Assembly: GCA_944385305.1 (NCBI GenBank)
Contig: CALWWS010000172.1
Span: forward strand, 1 to 11,925
DNA: 11,925 bases
Reading direction: 5' to 3'
Source of the DNA: an uncultured Oscillospiraceae bacterium
Lineage (GTDB): Bacteria; Bacillota; Clostridia; Oscillospirales; Oscillospiraceae
Shown: piece by piece, positions 5,677-11,925 of the stretch
How the letters are laid out: each line of letters starts with the position of its first letter
Numbering within the stretch: the stretch's first letter is position 1
Position numbers and translations under genes: made by a program
The notes under the pieces: generated by a model
Databases searched by the model: none
Told to the model about the DNA's origin: nothing
What the model saw: the letters and a program-made list of their open reading frames with translations, nothing else

Positions 5677-6813
5677 ATGCAGCCGCCGTACAGCGGTCAA
5701 AATAAGAATACCGGCGGAATGGGCGTCTGGGTTGTCTCTGTTGTCCTGCTGCTCACGCCCCTGTGGCCTGTGGGACTTGTGATGTTTTTGTGGAAACTGC
5801 TGGGAGGAAGCCGCCGGGCCGCCGGGACGGAGACGTCCGCCCGGGAGGGCGGGAAGGCTAAAAGCGTCGGAACAGACGCTTACACTGAGCCTGTGGGTTG
5901 GGAGACCTCTCGTCAGGGGAAGCCGGTCAATCTGAACTGGGGCAGGGGGCTGACGGTGGGCGGCGGCGTGCTGGCTGTTCTGGGGGCCCTCATCCTGGCA
6001 TGGGCGCTGCCCGCTCTGCTGGGGGAAGCGCCGGAGATCATTCCCCTGCTGTGCCGCCTCTCCCCGGGAATTGGTCTGCTGGCGGCGGGATGCGCCATGG
6101 CCCTGGCTGGCATCGGCCGTACCAGGCGGGCCAGACGGTGGTGCCGGTACCTGGCCCTGGTGGGGCATAAGGAGCGGGTCTCTCTGGCCGCCCTGGCCCA
6201 GGCCATGGGAGTGTCGGCGGGCAGGGCACGCCGGGATTTGCAGGAGATGCTGGAGCGGGGTATTTTTGCCGCCGGCTATCTGGATATGGCACGGGGACAG
6301 CTGGTGCTGGGCGGCGAGTGGACGGAGGAGCCCGCCCAACCGGAGGAGGCAGACCGGCCCGATGACGGCGGGGAGAGTGTGGATGTGACCGACCCCCAGG
6401 CCGTGCTGGCGGAAATCGCGCGGATCAACCGCGCTGTTACCAATCCCCAGGTCTCCCGGAAGATTGACCGGATTGGGGAGATCACCGGAAGGATATTTGC
6501 CTATCAACGGCAAAACCCGGAGGAGAAGGGCCGCCTGCGCAGCTTTTTGGGCTACTACCTGCCCACCACCCTGAAAATTCTGGATGTATACGCGCAGATG
6601 GAGAGCCAGGGGGCGGACGGGGAGAACATCCGGGCTGCCAAGGCCCGGGTGGAGGGGATGCTGGACAAGGTGGCCCAGGGCTTTGAGATGCAACTGGAAC
6701 TGCTCTACCAGAGCGACGCCATGGATGTGGCCGCCGATGTGGAGGTGCTGGAGCAGATGCTGGAGAAGGACGGCCTCTCCGGTGGCCGCCAGAGCGGCGC
6801 TCCGGGCCATTGA
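5677..6813 (+). CDS. XpaC-like membrane protein (5-bromo-4-chloroindolyl phosphate hydrolysis family)
   Basis: This is a protein of 378 residues with three hydrophobic helices (about 15-43, 92-115 and 123-146), a winged-helix-like stretch (about 155-212; KERVSLAALAQAMGVSAGRA, then GIFAAGYLDMARGQLVL), an acidic linker (214-238) and an all-alpha C-terminal domain (240-366). The C-terminal pattern, with RKIDRIGEITGRIFAYQ, LRSFLGYYLPTTLKILDVYA, GENI and FEMQLELLYQSDAMDVAADV, is that of the XpaC/Halogen_Hydrol family. The family name comes from an old activity screen and the real function is unclear; such genes often accompany a TelA-like (toxic anion resistance) gene, which is absent next door here. 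The start at ATG 5677 has GGAAGG 7 nt upstream. The gene is monocistronic, divergent from vanW and ends at a strong terminator. Confidence 0.72.
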   Translation: MQPPYSGQNKNTGGMGVWVVSVVLLLTPLWPVGLVMFLWKLLGGSRRAAGTETSAREGGKAKSVGTDAYTEPVGWETSRQGKPVNLNWGRGLTVGGGVLAVLGALILAWALPALLGEAPEIIPLLCRLSPGIGLLAAGCAMALAGIGRTRRARRWCRYLALVGHKERVSLAALAQAMGVSAGRARRDLQEMLERGIFAAGYLDMARGQLVLGGEWTEEPAQPEEADRPDDGGESVDVTDPQAVLAEIARINRAVTNPQVSRKIDRIGEITGRIFAYQRQNPEEKGRLRSFLGYYLPTTLKILDVYAQMESQGADGENIRAAKARVEGMLDKVAQGFEMQLELLYQSDAMDVAADVEVLEQMLEKDGLSGGRQSGAPGH

Positions 6814-6822
6814 CCGCCGATG

Positions 6823-6864
6823 AAAAAATCCGGGCACGGGAATTTCCCCGTGCCCGGATTTTTT
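6823..6864. terminator. Strong bidirectional intrinsic terminator
   Basis: A perfect 18-bp inverted repeat (6823-6840 and 6847-6864) with a 6-nt loop AATTTC has a GC-rich core CCGGGCACGGG and six A/six T at its ends. It works for both strands and separates the convergent XpaC-like gene and rpiB. Confidence 0.95.
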
Positions 6865-6913
6865 GCCGTGCGAAAGCGCTCCGAAAGGCGGCGCGCCCCG
6901 TGTGCATGGAGCG

Positions 6914-7351
6914 TTACGCCTCGATGGCGGAGATCTTGTCCACACGGCGCTGGTGCCGCCCGCCCTCAAAATCCGTGTCCAGGAAGGCGTCTACACTGCG
7001 CGTGGCCATGTTGGGGCCGATCATCCCCCCGCCCATGGCCAGCATATTGGCGTCGTTGTGCCGGCGGGTCATCTCGGCGGACAGAGGCTCGCTGCACAGC
7101 GCGCAGCGGATCCCCTTTACCTTGTTGGCCGCCATGGAGATGCCGATGCCCGTGGTGCATATCACGATGCCCAGCTGGCAGCTTCCGTCGGCCACCGCCT
7201 GGGCGGCTGCCCGGCCGAAGTCGGGGTAGTCGCAGCTCTCGGTGGAGTAGCAGCCGAAGTCCTGGTAGGAGATGCCCCGCTTCTCTAGGTGGGCGATGAC
7301 GTGCTGCTTGAGGGAATAGCCCCCGTGGTCGGAACCCAGTGCGATTTTCAT
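6914..7351 (-). CDS. rpiB: Ribose-5-phosphate isomerase B (RpiB/LacAB family)
   Basis: This cytosolic enzyme of 145 residues interconverts ribose 5-phosphate and ribulose 5-phosphate in the pentose phosphate pathway. Family features are in place: MKIALGSDHGGYSLK with D8 and H9, catalytic-type Cys65 in VICTTGIGISMAANKVKGIR, H98, N99 and D100 in RRHNDANMLAMGG, and EGGRHQRRVDKI near the end. One oddity is that the residue after LAMGG, usually Arg in GGR and a phosphate ligand in the mycobacterial enzyme, is Gly109 here. The ATG has a strong AGGAGGG 6 nt upstream. The gene begins 14 bp after the PHP gene and is the last of a three-gene operon. A related sugar-phosphate isomerase activity (for example allose or galactose phosphate) cannot be excluded. 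Confidence 0.92.
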   Translation of the reverse strand: MKIALGSDHGGYSLKQHVIAHLEKRGISYQDFGCYSTESCDYPDFGRAAAQAVADGSCQLGIVICTTGIGISMAANKVKGIRCALCSEPLSAEMTRRHNDANMLAMGGGMIGPNMATRSVDAFLDTDFEGGRHQRRVDKISAIEA

Positions 7352-7365
7352 GGTAAACCCTCCTG

Positions 7366-8163
7366 TTAAATCTTATGAAAAACCGGCTTGCGCCTGTGGT
7401 AGCCGGCCACATAGGAGAAGCCGGCCTCCCGTATCAGCTCATAGGCCTCTGGAATGCCCTTCCCCACCCCGGTGGGGACGTGGGCGTCGGAACCCACGGT
7501 GACAATCTCGCCGCCGCAGGCGCGGAACATGGCCAGAATGGGCCGCCAGTCCTCCAGGGTGCGGCCCCGGTAGGTGTTAACCTCCATACCCCGCCCCTTC
7601 TCCGCCGCGGTGCGCAGGATGGCCCGCATGGCGTCCTGGTACCGGTCCAGCAGGGAGAGGGGGCGCTTCATGTAGCGCAGAGGGTAGATAATGTGGGCCA
7701 GCACGTCGTACAGGTCCGTGGCGGCCAGCACCGCCAGGGAGGAAAAGTAGTCCTCCAGGGCGGCCAGGCAGGCGGCCTCGTCGGGGTACTCCACAAAGTA
7801 GAAGTCAATACCGCCCTTGGCCGGGGTCAGGTTGTGCACCGAGCCCAGGACGAAGTCCAGCTCCGGCAGCTCCAGCAGCCTGGCGGCAGCGGCGGGGTCA
7901 ATGTGGGGTACTCCCAGTTCCAGCCCCAGCTTCAGCTCCAGCCCCCGAGAGAGAAAGCGGGGGGCGGCGTGGGCAAACTGGGCCAGGGCGGGGGCCCAGC
8001 GAAAGCTGTCGTTGGGTTTTCCATCCACGTCCAGCAGGTCGCAGTGGTCGGTGACGCACAGCTGGGACAGCCCGGCGTCCGCCGCCGCCCGGGCCATGTC
8101 CTCCAGAGCAGCGGTACTGTCCGAGGAGATTTTGGTGTGGGTGTGATAGTCCATCAGATACAC
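7366..8163 (-). CDS. PHP-domain phosphoesterase, histidinol-phosphatase (HisJ)-like
   Basis: This is a soluble metal-dependent phosphoesterase of 265 residues. The PHP ligand set is complete: HTH (H7, H9), TDH (H40), GLELG (E82), GSVH (H110), DVLAHIIYP (H157) and SDAH (D226, H228). Length and the conserved EVNTYRG and GSDAHVPTGVGKG segments fit the HisJ/HisK group, which dephosphorylates histidinol phosphate. No other histidine gene is in the window, so the substrate may be another phosphate ester; the neighbours deal with sugars and sugar phosphates. The GTG at 8163 has GAGG 8 nt upstream; the ATG at 8154 would lack an RBS at the right distance. It starts 25 bp after the glycosyltransferase stop and is followed after 14 bp by rpiB. 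Confidence 0.86.
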   Translation of the reverse strand: MYLMDYHTHTKISSDSTAALEDMARAAADAGLSQLCVTDHCDLLDVDGKPNDSFRWAPALAQFAHAAPRFLSRGLELKLGLELGVPHIDPAAAARLLELPELDFVLGSVHNLTPAKGGIDFYFVEYPDEAACLAALEDYFSSLAVLAATDLYDVLAHIIYPLRYMKRPLSLLDRYQDAMRAILRTAAEKGRGMEVNTYRGRTLEDWRPILAMFRACGGEIVTVGSDAHVPTGVGKGIPEAYELIREAGFSYVAGYHRRKPVFHKI

Positions 8164-8171
8164 GGTAAAAA

Positions 8172-8175
8172 CCTC
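8172..8175 (-). promoter_or_regulatory. Ribosome binding site that decides a GTG start of the PHP gene
   Basis: GAGG on the minus strand lies 8 nt before GTG at 8163 but 17 nt before ATG at 8154, favouring the GTG. Confidence 0.55.
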
Positions 8176-8188
8176 GCTTTCCAGGGGC

Positions 8189-10126
8189 TCAGAAGGGCCA
8201 GGAGGGGAACCAGCGCAGCAGGTGGGAGGAGTACCACAGAGGGATGGAGATCCCCACCAGCACGGGGTAGAACAGGGCGTAGAGAGCCACGGCCCCGCCG
8301 GTGACGCCGTATACTGCCGGCCGCCAGTTGGTCTGCACCTCCCGCCGGGCCAGGTCATTGAACACCCAGGCCAGGGCCATCACCAGGAAGAGGATGGAGG
8401 GGAAGTAGTGGTAGGCGAAGGTGATCCGGCCGATGAGCAGCCAGGGGAGCAGCTGGGAGAGATAGCCGATAAAGATAAACAGGGCCCGGGCACTGTGGCG
8501 GCGTACCGCCTGGATCCCCACGGCGATGACGGCCAGCAGTCCGCCCCAGCACACCACCGGGTTGGAGAAAGCGCCGAAGGCGGTCTTGTACCCCGGCACC
8601 GAGGTGTTGTCCAGATAGTAGAGGATGGGCCGGATGTCGAAGATCCACTGGTACCAACGGGAGGAGTAGGGGTGGGAATCGGTGACCCCCTTGTGGTAGG
8701 TGAACATATACACCTGGTTGTCCCACATGATCTTCAGCAGCCCGCCCACGCTGGTGTCCCCCTTGGCCTGGGCATAGGGGATGTAGGAGAGCACATAGAT
8801 CACCGCCGGGATAAGCACGAAGCACAGCACGGAGAAGGCCAGGATTTTCAGGCACCAGCCCCCCCGCTCCTGCCGCCGCTCCGCCGGGTAGTCCCGCAGC
8901 TTCTGGTAGAGCCCGATGAAGTAGAGCACCACCAGTCCCGCGCAGCCGTAGATCACGGTCCACTTGCTGGCCGCGCCGATGCCCCAGAACAGGCCGGAGA
9001 GAAAGAGTGGCAGGGCGCACCGGCGGAAGGAGGCCCCGGCGGGCAGGGCCAGATAGCGGTACATGAAGTAGTACATGAGCAGGATGAAGAACACCCCGTA
9101 GGTGTCGATAGTGCCGATGCGGGTTTGGGTCAGGTGCATAAAGTCGGCGGCAAAGAGAATGGTGCCGCAGGCGGCCACCACAGTGCGGCCGAAGAGATTT
9201 TTCAGGAAGAGGTAGAGCAGGGGCAGCATGGCCACCCCGAAGGCGGTGCCCATAAAGCGCCAGCCGAAGGGGCACATGCCAAACATACGGATGCCCAGAC
9301 TGATGATCAGCTTGCCCAGAGGGGGATGGGAGATCTCGTAGGGATAGACGTTCTGGATGTGCTCCTGGGCGGTGCGGGGGTGGTAGATCTCGTCGAAATA
9401 GGTGGAGTTGTACCAGGAGATGGCCTCGGGGATGGTGTCCTGCTCGTCAAACAGGGGGTCGTCCACCCCGGACAGGTCCACCAGCGATCCTGTCTCGTCA
9501 AACAGGGCCAGCTCTCCCAGCTCCAGAAGGCCCTTGTCCGCGTCGCCGGTAATGCGCAGGAAGCTCACATACTGGGGGTTATCCAGTTCAATCTCCAGCC
9601 ATTTGTAGAGCTGGTTGTACTTCTGGGTCATGGCGTAGCTGGGGCTGTATCCCGTGCCGTCCGCCCAGTAGTAGCCTGTCACCGCATCGGCGTCCGAAGG
9701 GTCGTCCTTGCGCTGCCACAGGGAGAGCCAGTTCTCGCCGTCGGAAGAAATCTCCACCTGGCAGCTGCCCGTGCCCAGATTGGTGTGGTACCACAGCTTG
9801 GACACCAGCACCGGCTGGGGCAGGGCCACGGTGTGGGTCTCATTTCCACCCAGATCCAGCACCGACTGGGGAGAGGACAGGCTGCCCAGGTTGGCAAAGG
9901 CGGTGAAGGCGTAGATGGCGGTGATCAGAACCAGGGGCAGCACGTCCCGCCGTGTCATGGGGTGGAGCTTTCCGGCAAAGGAAAAGGGGGGACGGGGTGG
10001 GCGCTCCTCCGTCAGACACACGGCCAGGGGGGCGCGCTGCACCCGCCAATAGTAGGCAAAAAAGTAGAACAGCGCCGCCACGGTGACGGCGGGGAATAGA
10101 TAGACCACAAAATCAATGGGCCGCAC
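8189..10126 (-). CDS. Phospholipid carrier-dependent glycosyltransferase (GT39/PMT family) with an inserted discoidin-like domain
   Basis: This polytopic membrane enzyme of 645 residues is predicted to transfer a sugar from a polyprenyl-phosphate donor to a protein or glycan outside the membrane. TM1 (about 5-26) is followed by a Pro-rich loop, then TM2 (60-80). Residues about 83-218 form a hydrophilic beta-rich insert resembling an F5/8 type C (discoidin) fold, with VLDLGGNETHTVALPQPVLV, VEISSDGENW, KWLEIELD and VSFLRITGDADKG. After it comes the catalytic loop with the Asp-Glu pair (D245, E246 in YFDEIYHPRTAQEH) and EISHPPLGKL, typical of PMT-like enzymes, and then about ten more helices. 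The GTG at 10126 has AGGAGG 8 nt upstream; the open frame beyond it overlaps dnaJ and is not used. It is first in an operon with the PHP gene and rpiB. The acceptor is unknown. Confidence 0.88.
   Translation of the reverse strand: MRPIDFVVYLFPAVTVAALFYFFAYYWRVQRAPLAVCLTEERPPRPPFSFAGKLHPMTRRDVLPLVLITAIYAFTAFANLGSLSSPQSVLDLGGNETHTVALPQPVLVSKLWYHTNLGTGSCQVEISSDGENWLSLWQRKDDPSDADAVTGYYWADGTGYSPSYAMTQKYNQLYKWLEIELDNPQYVSFLRITGDADKGLLELGELALFDETGSLVDLSGVDDPLFDEQDTIPEAISWYNSTYFDEIYHPRTAQEHIQNVYPYEISHPPLGKLIISLGIRMFGMCPFGWRFMGTAFGVAMLPLLYLFLKNLFGRTVVAACGTILFAADFMHLTQTRIGTIDTYGVFFILLMYYFMYRYLALPAGASFRRCALPLFLSGLFWGIGAASKWTVIYGCAGLVVLYFIGLYQKLRDYPAERRQERGGWCLKILAFSVLCFVLIPAVIYVLSYIPYAQAKGDTSVGGLLKIMWDNQVYMFTYHKGVTDSHPYSSRWYQWIFDIRPILYYLDNTSVPGYKTAFGAFSNPVVCWGGLLAVIAVGIQAVRRHSARALFIFIGYLSQLLPWLLIGRITFAYHYFPSILFLVMALAWVFNDLARREVQTNWRPAVYGVTGGAVALYALFYPVLVGISIPLWYSSHLLRWFPSWPF
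9472..9880 (-). other. Segment coding the discoidin-like extracytoplasmic insert of the glycosyltransferase
   Basis: This stretch codes for residues about 83-218 of the enzyme, between TM2 and the catalytic Asp-Glu loop. It has alternating strands, Trp and Asp/Gly turns (SSDGENW; ADGTGY) and no hydrophobic helix. The fold call is from pattern only and might be a carbohydrate-binding jelly roll. Confidence 0.55.
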
Positions 10127-10134
10127 GGGAACAG

Positions 10135-10140
10135 CCTCCT
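10135..10140 (-). promoter_or_regulatory. Ribosome binding site that decides the GTG start of the glycosyltransferase
   Basis: A perfect AGGAGG lies 8 nt before the GTG at 10126, which starts the protein right at its first TM helix (MRPIDFVVYLF). Confidence 0.8.
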
Positions 10141-10184
10141 CTGCTGAAATACGGTGTGGGGACAAGCGCTGCAATCTGCCCCCT

Positions 10185-10213
10185 ATTGTATTTCTTTTTC
10201 CTGTGATTGTCAA
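10185..10213 (-). promoter_or_regulatory. Promoter of the glycosyltransferase-PHP-rpiB operon
   Basis: On the minus strand a perfect -35 TTGACA (plus 10208-10213) is 17 bp from -10 TACAAT (plus 10185-10190), five of six consensus bases in the -10. The -35 begins in the T-tract of the dnaJ terminator. The leader to the GTG start is about 50 nt. Confidence 0.85.
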
Positions 10214-10252
10214 AAAAATTCTGCGCACCCCGGAAAACCGGGATGCGCAGAA
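10212..10252 (-). terminator. Intrinsic terminator of the dnaK-dnaJ transcript
   Basis: Arms of 15 bp (10219-10233 and 10238-10252) enclose an AAAA/TTTT loop and are followed, on the minus strand, by seven T. The single C/A mismatch on the plus strand becomes U-G in minus-strand RNA, which agrees with the direction of dnaJ. Confidence 0.9.
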
Positions 10253-10292
10253 AACAGTTTGTATAGGGAAGAGAGAAAATAACACCACTGTA

Positions 10293-11459
10293 TTACTTCT
10301 TCTTCTTTTTCTTGTCAAAAAAGCCCTTGATCCCCTCAGCCTCCGGCTCCACGCTTTCTCCCATGGATGCGCCAAAGGCCCGCAGGGCCTCCTTCTGCTC
10401 CCCGGTTAGACTGGTGGGCACGCGCACATTGACAGTGACGTACTGGTCGCCCCGGCCCCGGCCGTTGACGCTGGGAATGCCCTTGCCCCGCAGGCGGAAG
10501 GTAGTGCCCGGCTGGGTGCCGGCGGGGAGGGACCACTTCACCTTGCCGTCGATGGTGGGGATCTCCAGCTCCGCGCCCAGAGTGGCCTGAAGGAAAGAGA
10601 CGGGCTGATCCAGGTAGACCGCCGTGCCCTCCCGCCGGAACAGGGGGTGGGGGCGCACGGTGACACTGATGAGCAGATCCCCTGCCGGACCGCCGTTTTT
10701 CCCCGCACCGCCCTGGCCACGGAGGGAGACGGCCTGGCCGTTGTCAATGCCGGCGGGGATGTTGACCGTGATCTTGCGCTGGCGGCGCACACTGCCCGTG
10801 CCGTTGCAGGCCTTGCAGGGCTGGTGGATGATCTTGCCCTTGCCGCCGCAGCGGGAGCAGGTGGCGGTGGTGGCAAAGGTAAAGGCCCCGCCGCCCCGCT
10901 GGATGCGCACCTGGCCGGTGCCCCGGCAATCGGGGCAGATCTCCGCTGTGGTGCCCGGCTCACAGCCCGAGCCCTTGCAGGTCTCGCACTGCTCACTGCG
11001 GTTGAGGACAATTTCCTTCTCGCAGCCGAAGGCGGCCTCCTCAAAAGTAATGGTGACCGAGGCGCGCAGGTTGTCCCCCTTCATGGGGCCGTTGCGCTGG
11101 GCCCGTCCGCCCCCGCCGAAGCCGCCGCCGAAGAAGGAGCCGAAGATATCCCCCAGGTCGATGTCCCCCATGTCGAAGCCGAAGCCGCCGCCGAAGGGGC
11201 CGCCGCCCGCGCCTGCGCCGAAGTTGGGGTCCACCCCCGCGTGGCCGAACTGGTCGTACTTGGCCCGCTTGTCCTTGTCGGAGAGCACCTCGTAGGCCTC
11301 GTTGACCTCCTTGAACTTGGCCTCGGCGGTCTTGTCCCCGGGGTTGAGGTCGGGGTGGTACTGCTTGGCCAGCTTGCGGTAGGCCTTTTTCAGCTCGTCG
11401 TCGCTGACCCCCTTGCTGACCCCCAGCACCTCGTAGTAATCTCGTTTTTGTTCAGGCAT
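10293..11459 (-). CDS. dnaJ: Chaperone protein DnaJ (Hsp40, type I)
   Basis: This co-chaperone of 388 residues delivers substrates to DnaK and stimulates its ATPase. The J domain (1-72) has HPD at 35-37. A Gly/Phe-rich region follows (72-120) with a [22 protein letters not shown] segment. The zinc centre has all four CxxCxGxG repeats (C158/C161, C175/C178, C201/C204, C215/C218). The C-terminal substrate-binding domains and a Lys-rich tail (DKKKKKK) complete a type I DnaJ of normal length. The ATG has GAGGTGAG about 5 nt upstream. It lies 64 bp after dnaK, as in most Firmicutes, and is closed by a terminator. A hrcA/CIRCE control site, if present, would be upstream of the window. Confidence 0.97.
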   Translation of the reverse strand: MPEQKRDYYEVLGVSKGVSDDELKKAYRKLAKQYHPDLNPGDKTAEAKFKEVNEAYEVLSDKDKRAKYDQFGHAGVDPNFGAGAGGGPFGGGFGFDMGDIDLGDIFGSFFGGGFGGGGRAQRNGPMKGDNLRASVTITFEEAAFGCEKEIVLNRSEQCETCKGSGCEPGTTAEICPDCRGTGQVRIQRGGGAFTFATTATCSRCGGKGKIIHQPCKACNGTGSVRRQRKITVNIPAGIDNGQAVSLRGQGGAGKNGGPAGDLLISVTVRPHPLFRREGTAVYLDQPVSFLQATLGAELEIPTIDGKVKWSLPAGTQPGTTFRLRGKGIPSVNGRGRGDQYVTVNVRVPTSLTGEQKEALRAFGASMGESVEPEAEGIKGFFDKKKKKK

Positions 11460-11477
11460 ATGTTCTCACCTCACACC

Positions 11478-11507
11478 GCAAGGGGACAGGCGTGCCTGCC
11501 CCCTTGC
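11478..11507 (-). other. Intercistronic hairpin between dnaK and dnaJ
   Basis: Arms of 13 bp (11478-11490 and 11495-11507) enclose a CGTG loop. The one A/C mismatch on the plus strand becomes a G-U pair in the mRNA. No U-tract follows, so it should not be a full terminator; it may set the DnaK:DnaJ ratio through mRNA decay or partial termination. Confidence 0.65.
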
Positions 11508-11523
11508 CGTTGGAGTACGGATT

Positions 11524-11925
11524 TTATTTCTTGTCGTCGTCCACGACCTCGTAGTCGGCGTCCACCACGTTGGGGTCGGAGTTGGTGCCGCCGGCCTGGC
11601 CGCCGAAGTTGGCGCCGCCCATGTCGGGGCCGGGCTGGCCGCCCTGGGGATTTGCCTGCTGGTACATCTTCTCGGCGATGGGGTAGAAGGCCTTGGTGGC
11701 CTCCTCGGTGGCGGCCTTGATGGCCTCCACGTCGCTGCCCTTCATGGCGTCCTTCAGCTTGTTCAGAGCGGCCTCCACGCTGGCCTTGTCATTGGCGTCA
11801 ATCTTGTCCTTGGCGTCCTCCAGGGTCTTCTCGGTCTGGTAGATCACCGGGTCGGCCTGGTTGCGCACGTCCACCTCTTCCTTGCGCTTGGCGTCCTCGG
11901 CGGCAAACTGCTCGGCCTCCTTGAC
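11524..11925 (-). CDS. dnaK: Molecular chaperone DnaK (Hsp70), C-terminal part, cut by window edge
   Basis: The last 133 residues of DnaK are here; the gene runs past the right edge. The sequence starts VKEAEQFAAEDAKRKEEVDV and continues with QADPVIYQTEKTLEDAKDKI, the helical lid of the substrate-binding domain. A flexible Gly/Asn/Pro-rich linker with NPQGGQPGPDMGGANFGGQ follows. The end is the acidic EVVDDDKK, close to the EEVD-like or EVVDD tail common in bacterial DnaK. This assignment also fits the dnaJ gene right downstream. Confidence 0.96.
   Translation of the reverse strand, partial: VKEAEQFAAEDAKRKEEVDVRNQADPVIYQTEKTLEDAKDKIDANDKASVEAALNKLKDAMKGSDVEAIKAATEEATKAFYPIAEKMYQQANPQGGQPGPDMGGANFGGQAGGTNSDPNVVDADYEVVDDDKK

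Noticed and set aside
5451..5678. N-terminal extension of the VanW frame
   Set aside because: It would start downstream-gene side of its own promoter; the TATAAT at 5493-5498 and RBS before 5450 set the start.
5533..6969. A 478-codon minus-strand open frame opposite the XpaC-like gene
   Set aside because: It crosses a strong terminator and two promoters and gives a Pro/Arg/His-rich product; the plus-strand frame has RBS, TM helices and family motifs.
8222..10099. A 625-codon open frame on the plus strand opposite the glycosyltransferase gene
   Set aside because: It is the antisense shadow of a GC-rich gene; its product is Gly/His/Gln-rich with no domain, while the minus strand encodes a full GT39 protein with proper RBS and motifs.

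Overview
The window looks like chromosomal DNA from a high-GC, low-redundancy member of the Clostridia. Gut Oscillospiraceae of the Flavonifractor, Pseudoflavonifractor or Intestinimonas type are the best guess. This rests on a class II (B12-dependent) ribonucleotide reductase, a VanW-family wall protein, a DUF2461 gene, an XpaC-like protein, sigma-A type promoters (TTGACA/TATAAT), strong Shine-Dalgarno sites and frequent GTG/TTG starts. The species is inferred, not shown. I see no insertion sequence, phage gene, tRNA, rRNA or CRISPR array.

Layout from left to right. (1) 1-589, minus strand: the N-terminal part of nrdJ, running off the left edge. Its promoter is covered by two NrdR-box-like palindromes exactly 31 bp apart. 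(2) 810-1757, plus strand: a CPBP-family intramembrane protease, divergent from nrdJ, followed by a bidirectional terminator. (3) 5450 down to 1817, minus strand: an apparent envelope operon of a VanW/PG-binding protein with a long Ser/Pro tail, a DUF2461 protein and a NodB-type polysaccharide deacetylase. (4) 5677-6813, plus strand: a three-TM XpaC-like protein, divergent from vanW. The shared intergenic region carries two good promoters and a 17-bp direct repeat that fits the WalR (YycF) consensus TGTWAH-N5-TGTWAH. (5) 10126 down to 6914, minus strand: an operon of a GT39/PMT-type membrane glycosyltransferase with an inserted beta-rich, discoidin-like domain, a HisJ-like PHP phosphoesterase, and RpiB. 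It has a near-consensus promoter and ends in a strong bidirectional terminator shared with the XpaC-like gene. (6) 11925 down to 10293, minus strand: the dnaK C-terminus and dnaJ, with a hairpin between them and an intrinsic terminator after dnaJ. The U-tract of that terminator contains the -35 box of the glycosyltransferase operon.

The most coherent theme is the envelope: VanW protein, deacetylase, membrane protease, XpaC-like protein and a lipid-linked-sugar glycosyltransferase. The putative WalR site gives a testable regulatory link. No wholly new system is evident. The most useful new observations are the predicted NrdR and WalR sites, the extracytoplasmic insert in the glycosyltransferase, and a Gly in place of a phosphate-binding Arg in RpiB.
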